A DNA stretch of 64,000 bases, from NCBI RefSeq assembly GCF_043641665.1, contig NC_092193.1, forward strand, positions 23,785,883-23,849,882. The letters run 5' to 3'. This document shows positions 58,501-64,000 of this stretch, piece after piece (the stretch's first letter is position 1; each line of letters starts with the position of its first letter). Source of the DNA: Enoplosus armatus. Lineage: Eukaryota > Chordata > Actinopteri > Centrarchiformes > Enoplosidae. The position numbers and the translations under genes were made by a program. The notes beneath the pieces are model-generated. The model had not been told where the DNA came from, did not search any database, and worked only from the letters and a program-made list of their open reading frames with translations.

Positions 58501-60928
58501 CCCATCAGGGGTTTAATGGAGGCCCGGTACTGTTGCAGCCCCCCTGGGATCCCTGTGAGCCCAGCATCCACCATGTCTGCAGTAAGCGAGGGAGGAGCGC
58601 TGCATTGGGAGGAGGCGATGCTGAGGCGACCTCCTCCTCCGTCCTGCAGGGAGGAGCAGTAGGAGTCTGGGTAATGTGGTCCTCCTTCACCACGCACCAC
58701 CAGGGCCATGCTGCTGCTAGCATCCTCATCTGACACACACACACACACACACACAAAAACATAGTCCAATCAGTCTTGAAGCTGAATAATTGAGAGAGAC
58801 CAGTGCAGTGGGACCACTCATAAATGGTAAATGATCTCACTTATATAGCACTTTTCAACCTTCACGGTTGCCAAAGCGCTTTACAGCTAAATCTTATTCA
58901 CCCATTCACTCACAGATTAATGGCAACCGAGCTGCCATGCAAAGTGTTGGTCTCCATCGGGAGTAACTTAGGGGCTTAGGGCTTTACGTCCTGTGCAACA
59001 GTGCTAACCACTGCGCCACCATGCCACCCATACAAGGTATTGTTTGAAAGGTTTGCTGCACTATTGCTTAACTGCTGTTAAAACTTTTTTTAGCACGCAA
59101 GCACCAAACCTGATGTCGGGCCAGGTTTGCAACTGATGGCAAAAAAGCTCAAACCCTCCCTGCTGTACTACAATGATTGCCTCGGCATAGGCAGTGATGG
59201 AGTCTGTTTGTCAGAAAAGAAATGCAAGGAGTTTGACTGAAATCTGTCTGATCCAGAAAGCAGCTTTAGGTTCCTAACTTTAACTCTGTAACCTGTTCGC
59301 TGGCAGCTTCAACACACCCTGAGTTGCTCTTTTCTCAACCCCTCCTGGAGAGCCTGAAGGAGTTAACTTCGTTGCACGTTATAATCTATGTTATAAGCTA
59401 CTGTATGAAATTATCAATCTATTGCTTTACCGCCAGTTTGTCACACTGGGTTGCTTTTCCTACTGTCCTCCCAAATTCTTTGAGTCACCAGCCGCCACTG
59501 ATACACTATACATCATAGGTCACTAACAGGCGGACCGCGGTCTTAAAAGTTTGACGGGGCGCTTCTATTTTAACCGGCGCAGCTTTTCTAGTCTTTACGG
59601 TACTGGTTTAGTGGATCAGGAAACTCACAGACCAATTGCATACGAGTTAAGCCAGCCCACGTGATGCTACTCAGCCAATCAAATCTGTGCATTCCAGGTG
59701 ATAAACATTGCAACTCTGAATACAGACAGACGAGAGAGGTGAGAGGCGAGTGACAGATGATAAGACGAGTGAACGATACAGGGAGAGAAGACAGAGAGAC
59801 GAGTGAGCGGGAGGGAGAGAAGACACATTATTTATTGTGAAATTGGTTGAGACTGTCAAGATGTGAAACAGTTAACAAAGAAAAAGGGAAACTCAAGCTG
59901 CTGCTACACTTTATTTTATTTTTCTAAAATTAAGCACTTTATTTTAAGATGCACAATTTTTCGAAAGCTATTTTATTTATTCTTTCTATTTAGATATATA
60001 TTATATTTAAACGCAGCCCTTCTTTTACTTAATGAGAGAAGAACATTATACATATCTACAGTATTATATATCTGTATAGTTCAATGTTAAGTGACAATAA
60101 ATATTGTCAAAATGTTTTTGAATTGTACTTTCTTTATTTGATTTGACAGTCAGTTGTTGATTAAATGCAGACGTTGATACAACTACTAGGCTACTTCAAT
60201 ATATATCACACTAAGTTAGACATTATGATGTTCCAGACCTTTGCTTGAGGAAAGTTTCCCTAACTGGACCTCTTCGAATTTTAGTTGAATATCCCTGCTG
60301 AGACAGCTGTCAGAACGGTTCCCTGCACTAAATAAAAAACTCTTTGGACACATAAGACACCGATCTATGAATAATTGCACTGTTTGTTATTTATTTATCT
60401 TATTCTTATTTTTATTCTTATTTTACCTTTTATATTCTACTATTGTTCTAAAACAATAGCACCTTCAGACCACGGCAAATTCCTTGTAATGTAATGTACA
60501 GATTGTAACGATCTCTGAGGCAAATTTGTAATTTTGGGTGATTTGACTTGACTTGCTTGTACTTCCTTTCATCGTAAAAAATATGCACGTTGCATTTTGT
60601 AAGCTTGTAATAATGAATCAATCATTGATCATTCCATCTCACCAGGCTTCACATCTCTCCTCTCTAGTATGGCACTGCTGTTGGTGCACAAGGCGCTGGA
60701 TCGCCCCGCCCCTGACAGGCGTTCCCGTGGTAACGTTGCGCTGCCTGGATCCACTAGCCCTGGCCCCGCTGTATTCCCCCCACCATACGCCATCCTGGAG
60801 GGAGAGGAGGGCATGGACCGGACCATGGGTGGGGACATGGAGCCCTGCAGGCTGTGCAGGGTGCCACGGCTGGATGACGACAGGGTGTGGACTGGACTGT
60901 GACTGCCATACAACACCTCTTTGGAGAT
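22615..60928 (-). CDS. kiaa1217: Sickle tail protein (KIAA1217/SKT), 5'-partial, 20 exons in window
   Basis: KIAA1217 is a large coiled-coil scaffold of the SKT/SRCIN1 family; mouse Skt mutants show notochord and intervertebral disc defects. Exons in transcript order: 60928-60643, 58729-58459, 56081-55764, 55085-54981, 54695-54658, 54565-54396, 52661-52486, 44445-44309, 41092-40945, 40846-40528, 40398-40228, 39419-39122, 37589-37497, 37078-36829, 36738-36645, 36224-36024, 35547-35455, 31285-29312, 28408-28280, 23478-22615. All phases agree (6,135 bases, 2,044 codons plus stop). Signature motifs: [101 protein letters not shown]. The long C-terminal half separates it from the shorter SRCIN1. 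The N-terminal exons lie right of the window. Some junctions are approximate. Confidence 0.92.
23916..24610 (+). mobile_element. Short pogo/Tigger-type element with TA target duplication
   Basis: TIRs CAGTGAACCCTCG (23916) and CGAGGGTTCACTG (24598-24610) are flanked on both sides by TA. The 695-bp length is far below a full Tigger, so it is an internal-deletion derivative. It carries one open frame (24127-24372). Confidence 0.9.
24127..24372 (+). CDS. Tigger transposase N-terminal HTH fragment (81 aa, open)
   Basis: Starts [20 protein letters not shown], then [20 protein letters not shown] and [20 protein letters not shown], the psq-type/CENP-B-N helix-turn-helix of Tigger transposases. It stops after SVHIDD; the CENP-B HTH2 and DDE domain are gone. 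No disabling stop or frameshift in the retained part. The ATG is the first in a decent context within the element. Whether it is expressed is unknown. Confidence 0.75.
   Translation: MSTKRSAPTKAPAVGPKRQRKMLTIVEKVKLLYMLKEGKSYAAVGRHYGINESSVRSIKKEENNISGADLRNLKPSVHIDD
25265..25350. repeat. Degenerate CCTAAC/TAACCC-type tract
   Basis: CCTATCCCTAACCC, CCTAACTCTAATCCTAATCC and CCTAACCATAACCC resemble an eroded telomere-like or simple hexamer repeat. It is short and imperfect. Confidence 0.4.
28280..28408 (-). CDS. kiaa1217: kiaa1217 exon: Ser-rich, Gln-rich
   Basis: 43 codons: [43 protein letters not shown]. Phase 0 on both sides, acceptor GCTAG, donor GTAAAT. Confidence 0.85.
28409..29311. other. 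kiaa1217 intron, nothing recognised
   Basis: 903 bases of AT-rich sequence between the Ser-rich exon and the giant exon. No repeat was identified. Confidence 0.5.
29312..31285 (-). CDS. kiaa1217: kiaa1217 giant exon (658 codons)
   Basis: A single 1,974-base exon. The first two thirds are Ser/Thr/Glu-rich with recurring TVTxx[13 protein letters not shown] motifs. Then come [35 protein letters not shown] then [33 protein letters not shown] then [20 protein letters not shown], and [16 protein letters not shown]. These last blocks align with human KIAA1217 and are absent from SRCIN1 as I know it. Acceptor TATAG, donor GTCTGA. Confidence 0.95.
32290..32365 (+). mobile_element. L2/Maui-type LINE tail remnant
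   Basis: GGTCTAAACCTGCTCTATGA, then GTGCTGTATAAATAAAGTTG and AATTGAATT; only the final about 75 bases of the family 3' end remain. Confidence 0.8.
33098..34680 (+). pseudogene. L2/Maui-type LINE, 5'-truncated reverse transcriptase and 3' UTR (copy 1)
   Basis: Encodes the C-terminal part of a non-LTR reverse transcriptase: [55 protein letters not shown] and [20 protein letters not shown]. After a frame break near 33640 it continues [20 protein letters not shown]. The 3' UTR has (CTGT/CTCT)n sequence and the family tail ending TATATAAATATAAATAAATA. The YVDD domain, endonuclease and ORF1 are missing. It lies in the antisense direction within a kiaa1217 intron. Confidence 0.9.
34265..34432. repeat. 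CTGT/CTCT-rich pyrimidine tract in the L2 3' UTR
   Basis: Runs of CTGTCTGT, CTCTCTCT and CTTTCTCCCTC; the same tract recurs at 49390-49533 in copy 2 with different repeat numbers, so it is part of the element. Confidence 0.9.
34676..34702. repeat. (AT)n microsatellite
   Basis: About eleven AT units directly after the L2 tail, consistent with target-site or tail expansion. Confidence 0.85.
35455..35547 (-). CDS. kiaa1217: kiaa1217 exon: [12 protein letters not shown]
   Basis: 31 codons, [20 protein letters not shown] then [11 protein letters not shown]. Matches human AFQKCSFMDVN. Phase 0 on both sides. Confidence 0.88.
35755..35803. repeat. AT/A-rich simple repeat
   Basis: (AT)n on both sides of a poly-A run. 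Confidence 0.85.
36024..36224 (-). CDS. kiaa1217: kiaa1217 exon: acidic [17 protein letters not shown]
   Basis: 67 codons, [20 protein letters not shown] through [21 protein letters not shown]. Corresponds to human DEEEEEEEGDKIMAELQ. Acceptor TTTAAG, donor GTATGT. Confidence 0.9.
36645..36738 (-). CDS. kiaa1217: kiaa1217 exon: [17 protein letters not shown]
   Basis: Encodes [20 protein letters not shown] then [11 protein letters not shown]. Matches human GLTTTRSGDVVYTGRKE. The donor at GTATAC is the most likely in-frame site but is less certain. Confidence 0.78.
36829..37078 (-). CDS. kiaa1217: kiaa1217 exon: Pro/Ala repeats and PPPPPP motif
   Basis: Encodes (E)[18 protein letters not shown], then repeats of APPSAPP type made by a 36-bp tandem unit, then [18 protein letters not shown] and [12 protein letters not shown]. 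The SPPPPPPRR end is conserved in human KIAA1217 and is a likely SH3/EVH1 ligand. Confidence 0.88.
36962..37033. repeat. 36-bp coding minisatellite in a kiaa1217 exon
   Basis: Two nearly identical 36-bp units, 36962-36997 and 36998-37033, followed by a partial third. On the - strand they encode Ala/Pro/Ser repeats. Confidence 0.9.
37497..37589 (-). CDS. kiaa1217: kiaa1217 small exon
   Basis: Encodes [20 protein letters not shown] then [10 protein letters not shown]. Acceptor CTGCAG, donor GTATGA, phases 1 and 1. I see no obvious human match. Confidence 0.75.
37590..39121. other. kiaa1217 intron with a LINE-like tail
   Basis: Near 37985-38065 there is ACAATGCAAATGTCCCCGCT, GAGGGATTAATAAAGGATTA and (TTATC)n, which resembles the 3' end of a teleost non-LTR element. 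The rest has no recognised feature. Confidence 0.5.
39122..39419 (-). CDS. kiaa1217: kiaa1217 exon: [14 protein letters not shown] helix
   Basis: Begins [16 protein letters not shown], contains [20 protein letters not shown] then [15 protein letters not shown] and [12 protein letters not shown]. Matches human FEKLLEEAQANIMKSIPNL. The donor GTTGAC is weak. Confidence 0.88.
39420..40227. other. kiaa1217 intron, nothing recognised
   Basis: 808 bases. A 149-codon + strand open frame (39449-39898) shows no family resemblance and runs antisense within the intron. Confidence 0.5.
40228..40398 (-). CDS. kiaa1217: kiaa1217 exon: variable linker
   Basis: 57 codons, phase 0 at both ends, encoding [40 protein letters not shown] and a His/Thr-rich tail. 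No clear human match, so it could be optional; the splice sites (TTAAG acceptor, GTCAGT donor) are acceptable. Confidence 0.7.
40528..40846 (-). CDS. kiaa1217: kiaa1217 exon: Pro/Ser-rich linker
   Basis: Encodes [20 protein letters not shown], then Pro-rich sequence, [16 protein letters not shown] (human VVIQPSQH) and ends GRDSPTVAK. In phase 0 at its 3' end. Confidence 0.88.
40945..41092 (-). CDS. kiaa1217: kiaa1217 exon: [14 protein letters not shown] helix
   Basis: Encodes (G)[38 protein letters not shown] and [10 protein letters not shown]. This is the most conserved core block of SKT and SRCIN1. Acceptor CCAG, donor GTACTC. Confidence 0.95.
41641..42868 (+). pseudogene. Rex1/Babar-type LINE, truncated reverse transcriptase
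   Basis: Encodes [40 protein letters not shown], then after a frame break [54 protein letters not shown] and [20 protein letters not shown], ending at CVSDRVVS. It lacks the endonuclease 5' part, and its ORF is cut by a Tc1 element just where the PQGTVLSP motif should follow. Clade assignment is from remembered family sequence. Confidence 0.85.
42868..44052 (-). mobile_element. Tc1-like element inserted in the Rex1 LINE
   Basis: The right TIR (CCAATACTTTTGTCCATATA then GTG) ends at 44052, followed by TA. The left end begins within the TIR (AAAGTATTGGGCCACC), so its outer about 15-20 bases are lost. It carries a dead transposase on the - strand. Confidence 0.88.
42950..43918 (-). pseudogene. 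Tc1-like transposase pseudogene
   Basis: Starts [10 protein letters not shown] followed at once by a stop. It then shows [40 protein letters not shown] (HTH and GRPR), a frameshift before [27 protein letters not shown] and [10 protein letters not shown]. The DDE residues are recognisable across frames, but at least one early stop and one frameshift kill it. Normal Tc1 transposase is about 340 residues. Confidence 0.93.
44053..44275 (+). mobile_element. Rex1-type LINE 3' tail
   Basis: GGGAGCACCAGTACTGTAAA, TTTCCCCCCGGGGATCAATA, AAGTATTTCTGTTTCTGAT. The same tail recurs at 62195-62395. It resumes in 3' UTR sequence, not where the ORF was broken, so intervening LINE sequence is missing. Confidence 0.8.
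44309..44445 (-). CDS. kiaa1217: kiaa1217 exon: ELEEFVDRL / DVEEGA region
   Basis: Encodes (N)[38 protein letters not shown] and EALAILK. Matches human CELEDFVEDL...LKDVEDGAFLLRQVGEAVATLK. Confidence 0.93.
45888..46026 (+). mobile_element. L2/Maui-type LINE tail remnant
   Basis: GAACTGTTGGGTCTCTGTAA, AGAGTCGGTCTAGACCTGCT, GATTTGGCGCTATATAAATA and (ATTGA)n to about 46026; nearly identical to the 49.6-kb copy tail. Confidence 0.9.
46257..46550 (-). mobile_element. tRNA-derived SINE (complete-looking)
   Basis: On the - strand it begins CATGGTGGCGCAGTGGTTAG, with an A-box-like TGGCGCAGTGG (46545-46535) and a B-box-like GGGTTTGATCCC (46472-46461). The body follows (CCTTGAGCAAGACACTGAAC, GGCAGCTCGGTCGCCATCGG) and the 3' part AAGCGCTATATAAGTGAGAT then (GGTAAAT)n. 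An internal CCAAC-rich expansion separates the two boxes. Confidence 0.75.
47945..49782 (+). pseudogene. L2/Maui-type LINE, 5'-truncated (copy 2)
   Basis: Reads [40 protein letters not shown] and [19 protein letters not shown] (catalytic YVDD), then [21 protein letters not shown] 2-base deletion near 48316, a deletion near 48383 and a TAA in the DYCNS motif near 48533 destroy the ORF; the C-terminal [13 protein letters not shown] part is again readable. The 3' UTR is near-identical to copy 1 and ends with (ATTGA)n at 49782. Confidence 0.92.
49390..49533. repeat. CTGT/CTCT-rich tract in L2 copy 2
   Basis: Pyrimidine-rich tetranucleotide and (CT)n runs, longer (CT)n than in copy 1. Confidence 0.9.
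51449..51500 (+). promoter_or_regulatory. Inverted CRE-like pair with a downstream TATA-like box
   Basis: TGACATCA at 51449-51456 and its exact reverse complement TGATGTCA at 51466-51473 are 9 bases apart. TATAAAAGG follows at 51492-51500. It is antisense to kiaa1217 within an intron. Promoter activity is speculation. Confidence 0.25.
51748..51835 (-). mobile_element. Old L2 tail remnant, reverse orientation
   Basis: CATTCAATTCTATTTTATTT, CATTTATATTGTGCTATTTC and AGAGCAGGTGTAGACCATAC form a diverged reverse complement of the L2 tail. Confidence 0.55.
52364..52479 (-). mobile_element. tRNA-derived SINE 3' fragment abutting a kiaa1217 donor
   Basis: GTAAATGGAAATGGACTTAT, CCCTTTTCAACC, GGTTCCCAAAGCGCT, CACACACCGATGCCAACCGA and GCTGCCATGCAAG match the body/tail of the 46.3 and 58.8 kb SINEs. 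The tRNA-like head is missing. It ends six bases from the exon at 52486. Confidence 0.85.
52486..52661 (-). CDS. kiaa1217: kiaa1217 exon: coiled-coil continuation
   Basis: Encodes [40 protein letters not shown] and [18 protein letters not shown]. Equivalent to the human QERQKYLHEEEKIVKKL segment. Its donor GTAAGA is immediately followed by SINE sequence. Confidence 0.9.
52662..54395. other. kiaa1217 intron, nothing recognised
   Basis: 1.7 kb. There are several CCCGCCCA/CCCACCCA boxes and CCAATCA motifs between 53.75 and 54.1 kb and a TATTATTGTTG simple stretch near 54320, but no identified element or gene. Confidence 0.45.
54396..54565 (-). CDS. kiaa1217: kiaa1217 exon: coiled-coil ([17 protein letters not shown])
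   Basis: Encodes [19 protein letters not shown], then [20 protein letters not shown] and NQLRHLQ. Matches human RRSVAELRLQLQQMRQLQ. Ends in phase 0 before GTACCT. Confidence 0.92.
54658..54695 (-). CDS. kiaa1217: kiaa1217 38-bp exon
   Basis: Encodes [12 protein letters not shown] between CCAG acceptor and GTGAGG donor. It changes phase from 2 to 1 and is needed to keep the frame, which supports it. It could be skipped only together with another exon. Confidence 0.78.
54981..55085 (-). CDS. kiaa1217: kiaa1217 exon: first coiled-coil segment
   Basis: Encodes [20 protein letters not shown] then [14 protein letters not shown], the best conserved helix of the family (human ERMQAMEKQIASLTGLVQSA). 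The donor GTCTGT gives an in-frame join to the short next exon. Confidence 0.93.
55086..55763. other. kiaa1217 intron, nothing recognised
   Basis: 678 bases of AT-rich sequence with a short CTAGCTAGC palindrome near 55228. No repeat family was recognised. Confidence 0.5.
55764..56081 (-). CDS. kiaa1217: kiaa1217 exon: [12 protein letters not shown] region
   Basis: Encodes [36 protein letters not shown], a Ser/Arg-rich stretch ([16 protein letters not shown]) and [19 protein letters not shown]. Matches human SPHRVSDLRMID. Ends with AG of a split codon. Confidence 0.93.
56810..57700 (+). pseudogene. Non-LTR retrotransposon reverse transcriptase fragment
   Basis: In one frame [20 protein letters not shown]; in the next [20 protein letters not shown] (catalytic FADD), [37 protein letters not shown]; and later AEMSFL-like and GLSLRD motifs. 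Several frameshifts. The clade (RTE/Rex3-like or another) is not certain. Antisense to kiaa1217. Confidence 0.85.
57781..58317 (+). pseudogene. DDE-type (IS630/Tc1-superfamily) transposase fragment
   Basis: Encodes [58 protein letters not shown] and VVIWDSVSF. After a frame break it continues [14 protein letters not shown] and [19 protein letters not shown]. The DEAGF, WD and LIEDFF positions mark the DDE catalytic core. The N-terminal HTH is missing. No TIRs were found. Confidence 0.75.
58459..58729 (-). CDS. kiaa1217: kiaa1217 exon: [16 protein letters not shown] region
   Basis: Begins (D)[17 protein letters not shown], contains [10 protein letters not shown], and ends [11 protein letters not shown]. 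The acceptor is preceded by (TG)n rather than a pyrimidine tract. The join to the next exon gives LHRQKSKKY, matching human LYRQKSRKY. Confidence 0.93.
58731..58757. repeat. (CA)n microsatellite at a kiaa1217 3' splice site
   Basis: About twelve CA units; on the - strand this is (TG)n directly before TCAG and the exon ending at 58729. Confidence 0.97.
58821..59029 (-). mobile_element. tRNA-derived SINE, internally deleted
   Basis: Same family as 46257-46550. On the - strand the head GGTGGCGCAGTGGTTAGCAC is present with its A box, the B-box region is deleted, and the GGCAGCTCGG...AAGCGCTTTGG body and TACCATTTA tail remain. Confidence 0.8.
59030..60642. other. kiaa1217 intron, probable old DNA transposon
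   Basis: Around 59520-59860, GGCGGACCGCGGTC is followed by a purine-rich (GAGAC/GACGAG) stretch and looks like hAT-derived sequence (weak). 59.86-60.64 kb is AT-rich with a possible LINE 3' end near 60470-60550. No coding frame supported. Confidence 0.35.
60643..60928 (-). CDS. kiaa1217: kiaa1217 exon: Ser/Pro-rich N-terminal region
   Basis: Begins [20 protein letters not shown], continues through [20 protein letters not shown] and [12 protein letters not shown], and ends [10 protein letters not shown] plus G. The SMPSSPSR and LERRDVKP motifs are conserved in both SKT and SRCIN1. Donor GTGAGA on the - strand. Confidence 0.93.
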
Positions 60929-61020
60929 CTGCAAAAAAAACAAAAAAGTGCTCTAAAACTATACTCAGAAGGAATCAAAATATATAAATAATATAATAAA
61001 TACCTATGGAAGTGGTTTCC

Positions 61021-62010
61021 TCTTAAAGAGGACCTATTAGGCTTTTCCTTATTTTCTGTCATATACATAGTGTTACAATGTTGGGTAATCCTATTAAACC
61101 TTACCAAAGTTGCCAAATAATGAGGAAAACGTATATGGAAAAGTAATCCCTGACAGCGAAAAGCTCACAGTCTTGCTCACAGACTGCTCAGAGCGATCCG
61201 TTTGCTTTTTGGTCTATTTTCATGAGATGTATTACGTAATACATCCCATATTTCCTCAGATGATCATCTGCTCAGGGCAGATGACCATCTGGAGCCCGGG
61301 ACTGAAAACCTCCTCCTCCTGGCGGTCCAAAACTCCTGTGCTGGTGGCTTAAACACCAACACTCCCCTTGTGCTCAGAGCGAACTGAGGTAACGGCAGCT
61401 ACAGTTAGCAGCAGTTAGCAGTTACTTTATAAAGCTTTCTGTCCATCAAGAAACTCCAGAGGGAAAACCAGAAAACTTTTTCTCCATAAAATGATCGAGT
61501 GTCACCAAATTTGTGTGTTTTTGTACAGTAATTAGTGAGGCCCAGCCCCCAGAAACACTCAGCTCCAGCAGCATCTATCGTCTTTTCAACCTACTTCTTG
61601 TCTCATTTGTGGTCTGATAAACAGTAAGTTCATCAAATTCAGTACCCCATATCTCTATTTTCCAAGCTAAGTTACTGTTGCTGTCATGCAGTCGACCACT
61701 GCGGCTCGAGTTTGAAGCAGTGCGGGCTGCGCGCAGAGCACAGAGGCATCTCCCTGCAGGGAGCTGGCCAATCAGAAGAAAGTGGGCTTTTAGGGAGGCG
61801 GGCCTTGAAGAGACAGGAGCTCAAACGGCTTGTGTCAGACAGAGGGTGAACTGAGGGGCTGTATGAAGGGCCAGAATAAGATGAATAAGGACTTATTTGA
61901 TCTGTGAATCATGCAAAGCTACTCTAGTGGTGTCACAGAATAAAGATATAGAGCTGGAAATGAGCTGGAAATGATGTTTTCATACTGTTTTAACAGCTGT
62001 CTCTTTAAGC
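61021..62010. mobile_element. Non-autonomous DNA element, about 1 kb
   Basis: The left end is CTTAAAGAGGACCTATTAGG. The right end, reverse complemented, starts CTTAAAGAGACAGCTGTTAA, giving an inverted terminal match of about a dozen bases. The body has no transposase. A segment near 61615-61650 is shared with a paxip1 intron (2650-2690). Superfamily not assigned. Confidence 0.55.
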
Positions 62011-62194
62011 CCCCCCCCAGTCTTGAAAAGCCCAGTCTGCTTTGATTGATGAGCTCCTACGGGAGTCCACCAACTCCAAACACAGATGATTACTGATCTT
62101 ACAAAGTAACTTGATTATGTGCTTGAAGAACTACAAATTTCCATCAAATATAAATTGAATCCACTGGGTCTTCACATCCTCAGATGATGGGTGT

Positions 62195-62395
62195 ACATGA
62201 AGACTTAAATACTGTAAATGTGTATATTTTTTATTTTCTATTTTCTTATTTCTTATTTTTATATTTTGTACATACTTTTAGTTCTAAATTATGCTACATT
62301 TCTACTCTTGAATGGGAGCACCGGTACTGTACAATTTCCCCCCGGGGATCAATAAAGTATTTCTGATTCTGATTCTGATTCTGATTATGTGTTGG
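62195..62395 (+). mobile_element. Rex1-type LINE 3' tail with (TTCTGA)n
   Basis: CTTAAATACTGTAAATGTGT, GGGAGCACCGGTACTGTACA, GGGGATCAATAAAGTATTTC then TGATTC repeats. Near-identical to 44080-44275. Confidence 0.85.
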
Positions 62396-63860
62396 TTGCT
62401 GCAGCCAACAACAGGACACTTGGTGTTTGTCCAAACGGTCTGTACCTTGTTTCCAACAGCTGCAGGCAAGGCGATGTATGGACGTTTGTTCCAAAATGAG
62501 AACAGTTGATTTAAAATTAGAAAAAATAACCAGGACTACACTTTACGTGCGCTTAGTGTTCATCCTCCCAAAAGATTAACAGTCTTAAAAGACTTGATCT
62601 CAATCTGTCAGGTACAAAATGACACAGTATTTGGATTGGTACATTTAAATCTAAGCCAGCTGGCGACAAGCTTGTTTTAAGGCGACATCTGCCAGGTGTG
62701 CACAGACAATAACAAAGGCTGAATGCTCTGAGAGATGAAAACAAACCCACTGCAGGAAAACCTTACAGAGAAACCCCGTGTAGGCATGCAGGTGTGTGTG
62801 AAAGCTGTGCAGGCACTGTGGGAAGAACTCCAAGCGTCAACATGCTCTCATGGATCCAGTGAAATCTGACTGCTGACCCTCCACAGCAGTAACAAGTTGG
62901 TTTTAACCACTATGACACAAAGAAAAGGGATTCCTCTGCTGCTTGTTTATGTGGTGGTTCCAGGAACAGCCAGTGTCCCTCTGCATATTGCTGCTATGAG
63001 TAAATATCACAACTCTGACCTGATGCTTCTCTCTGCTTTTTCCTTCAAATGCATATAATATACATACATATAATATTTAAGTTTTGCTTAACCCACGTTC
63101 CATCAACATGCCCATATTCTACCTCTCTTTCAGTTGGGGATTTCCTTCCTTTCCTACAATATGTTTTTGCCAGTTGCCAGTAAACAGGCCTGAACTTGCA
63201 TTTAATTCAGATGTGTCTGGGTGGTCCGACCAAGCTAGTTTTACATGTCAGGTTTAGATTTAATCTGAAGCCAGTAGCATGCTGTGCTGACATGTACTAT
63301 TGAAACTCAACCAACTCTTCTTTGAAATTTGAAATTGCACAGAAAAATGTTAATCTATTTCGTGAAATCCACAGACCTTTTTGTGTAATTAATAGTGTTT
63401 AAGTCAAATTGGGTCAACTTAAACTTCCAAGTTATAACAACCAGAAACATTTCAGAACTTCTAAGATATACTTATTATCAATATTATCAATATATCAGCA
63501 TTAATATATCAGCGTGACACCATGTAATGTGGTAGTAATTATAGGAAAACTGTCCTGAGACTCACTGTATCTACTACAGTGAGTCACCACTCAAATATGA
63601 GTTTTTGGGAAAAACCCAGGACATGCTGTTGTAAAGTTACGTAATTGGGTACGCAGCTGTTGATTTGAAGAATTTCTTGAAAGAACTGCAAAAAATAAAT
63701 AAATAAATAAAAACATTAATTTATTTGTTGTAGACATCATTCTTCATATTTGTGTATGTATTTTGTATGCTTGACTGTAACAACTACTAAAAAGTCAAAT
63801 TTTACATTTTTGCATGCTCAGTTGAGGACCTCCTAACTCAAGACACAGATATACAAAAAT

Positions 63861-64000
63861 ATATATAAATGTAGGTGCATGAAAATGTAGAAATAAATTA
63901 AAGACATTTATATATTTATTCATTTCCATATTTATTTATTCATTTCCGTATTTATTCAATCATTTCTGTATTTACTCATTTAGTTCTGCATTTATTTATT
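63861..64000. repeat. Degenerate AT-rich tandem repeat, cut by the window end
   Basis: Units of roughly 20-23 bases around ATTTATTCATTTCCATATTT repeat with variation to the last base of the window. Confidence 0.8.

Larger units (their letters stand above)
60929..64000. other. 5'-most kiaa1217 intron in the window
   Basis: The next upstream coding exon is not in the window. Contains a DNA element (61021-62010), a Rex1 tail (62195-62395), an (AAAT)n run near 63690-63712 and an AT-rich tandem repeat at the right edge. 62.5-63.68 kb shows nothing recognised. Confidence 0.6.

Noticed and set aside
22615..60928. Naming the - strand gene srcin1
   Set aside because: The N-terminal and coiled-coil exons fit both family members, but the 658-codon exon and the Ser-rich end match the long KIAA1217 C-terminus, which SRCIN1 lacks. 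A diverged teleost paralogue remains possible.
1..64000. CRISPR arrays, operons, ribosome binding sites, bacterial terminators or tRNA/rRNA genes
   Set aside because: This is vertebrate nuclear sequence. The only tRNA-like parts are SINE heads, which lack a complete cloverleaf.

Overview
The window is vertebrate nuclear DNA, almost certainly from a percomorph-type teleost. Both protein-coding genes are conserved vertebrate genes split into small exons. The repeats are the usual teleost set: L2/Maui-type LINEs with an (ATTGA)n-like tail, a Rex1/Babar-type LINE, a Tc1 element, a pogo/Tigger element, tRNA-derived SINEs and long CA/GT microsatellites. No species can be named from the sequence alone.

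Two genes face each other tail to tail. On the + strand, from before base 1 to about 14.85 kb, lies paxip1 (PTIP), missing only its first exons (BRCT1). Twenty exons keep one frame across every junction and give about 1,051 codons: the end of the first BRCT pair, an acidic linker, a glutamine-rich exon, then the second and third BRCT pairs. On the - strand, from beyond 64 kb down to a stop at 22,615, lies kiaa1217 (sickle tail, SKT; sister of SRCIN1/p140Cap). Twenty exons again join in frame (2,044 codons plus stop) and lack only the 5' coding part. The 14.9-22.6 kb stretch between the stop codons holds the two 3' ends, old LINE tails and a candidate conserved non-coding block rich in homeodomain and octamer motifs near 17.46-17.87 kb.

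PAXIP1 is a nuclear adaptor of the MLL3/4 H3K4 methyltransferase complexes and of the DNA-damage response. KIAA1217 is a cytoplasmic coiled-coil scaffold that in mouse is needed for notochord and intervertebral disc development. Nothing in the sequence suggests that they work together; they are simply neighbours.

The main points of interest concern gene architecture. The last paxip1 intron has textbook U12-type AT-AC splice signals. Two exons, one in each gene, have a GT/TG microsatellite where the polypyrimidine tract should be. A SINE abuts a kiaa1217 5' splice site. An apparently unclassified repeat family made of degenerate internal units fills much of 47.4-50.7 kb and is split by an L2 copy. 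A copy of the paxip1 3' UTR/poly(A) segment sits 3.7 kb downstream. A short Tigger element keeps an open DNA-binding ORF.
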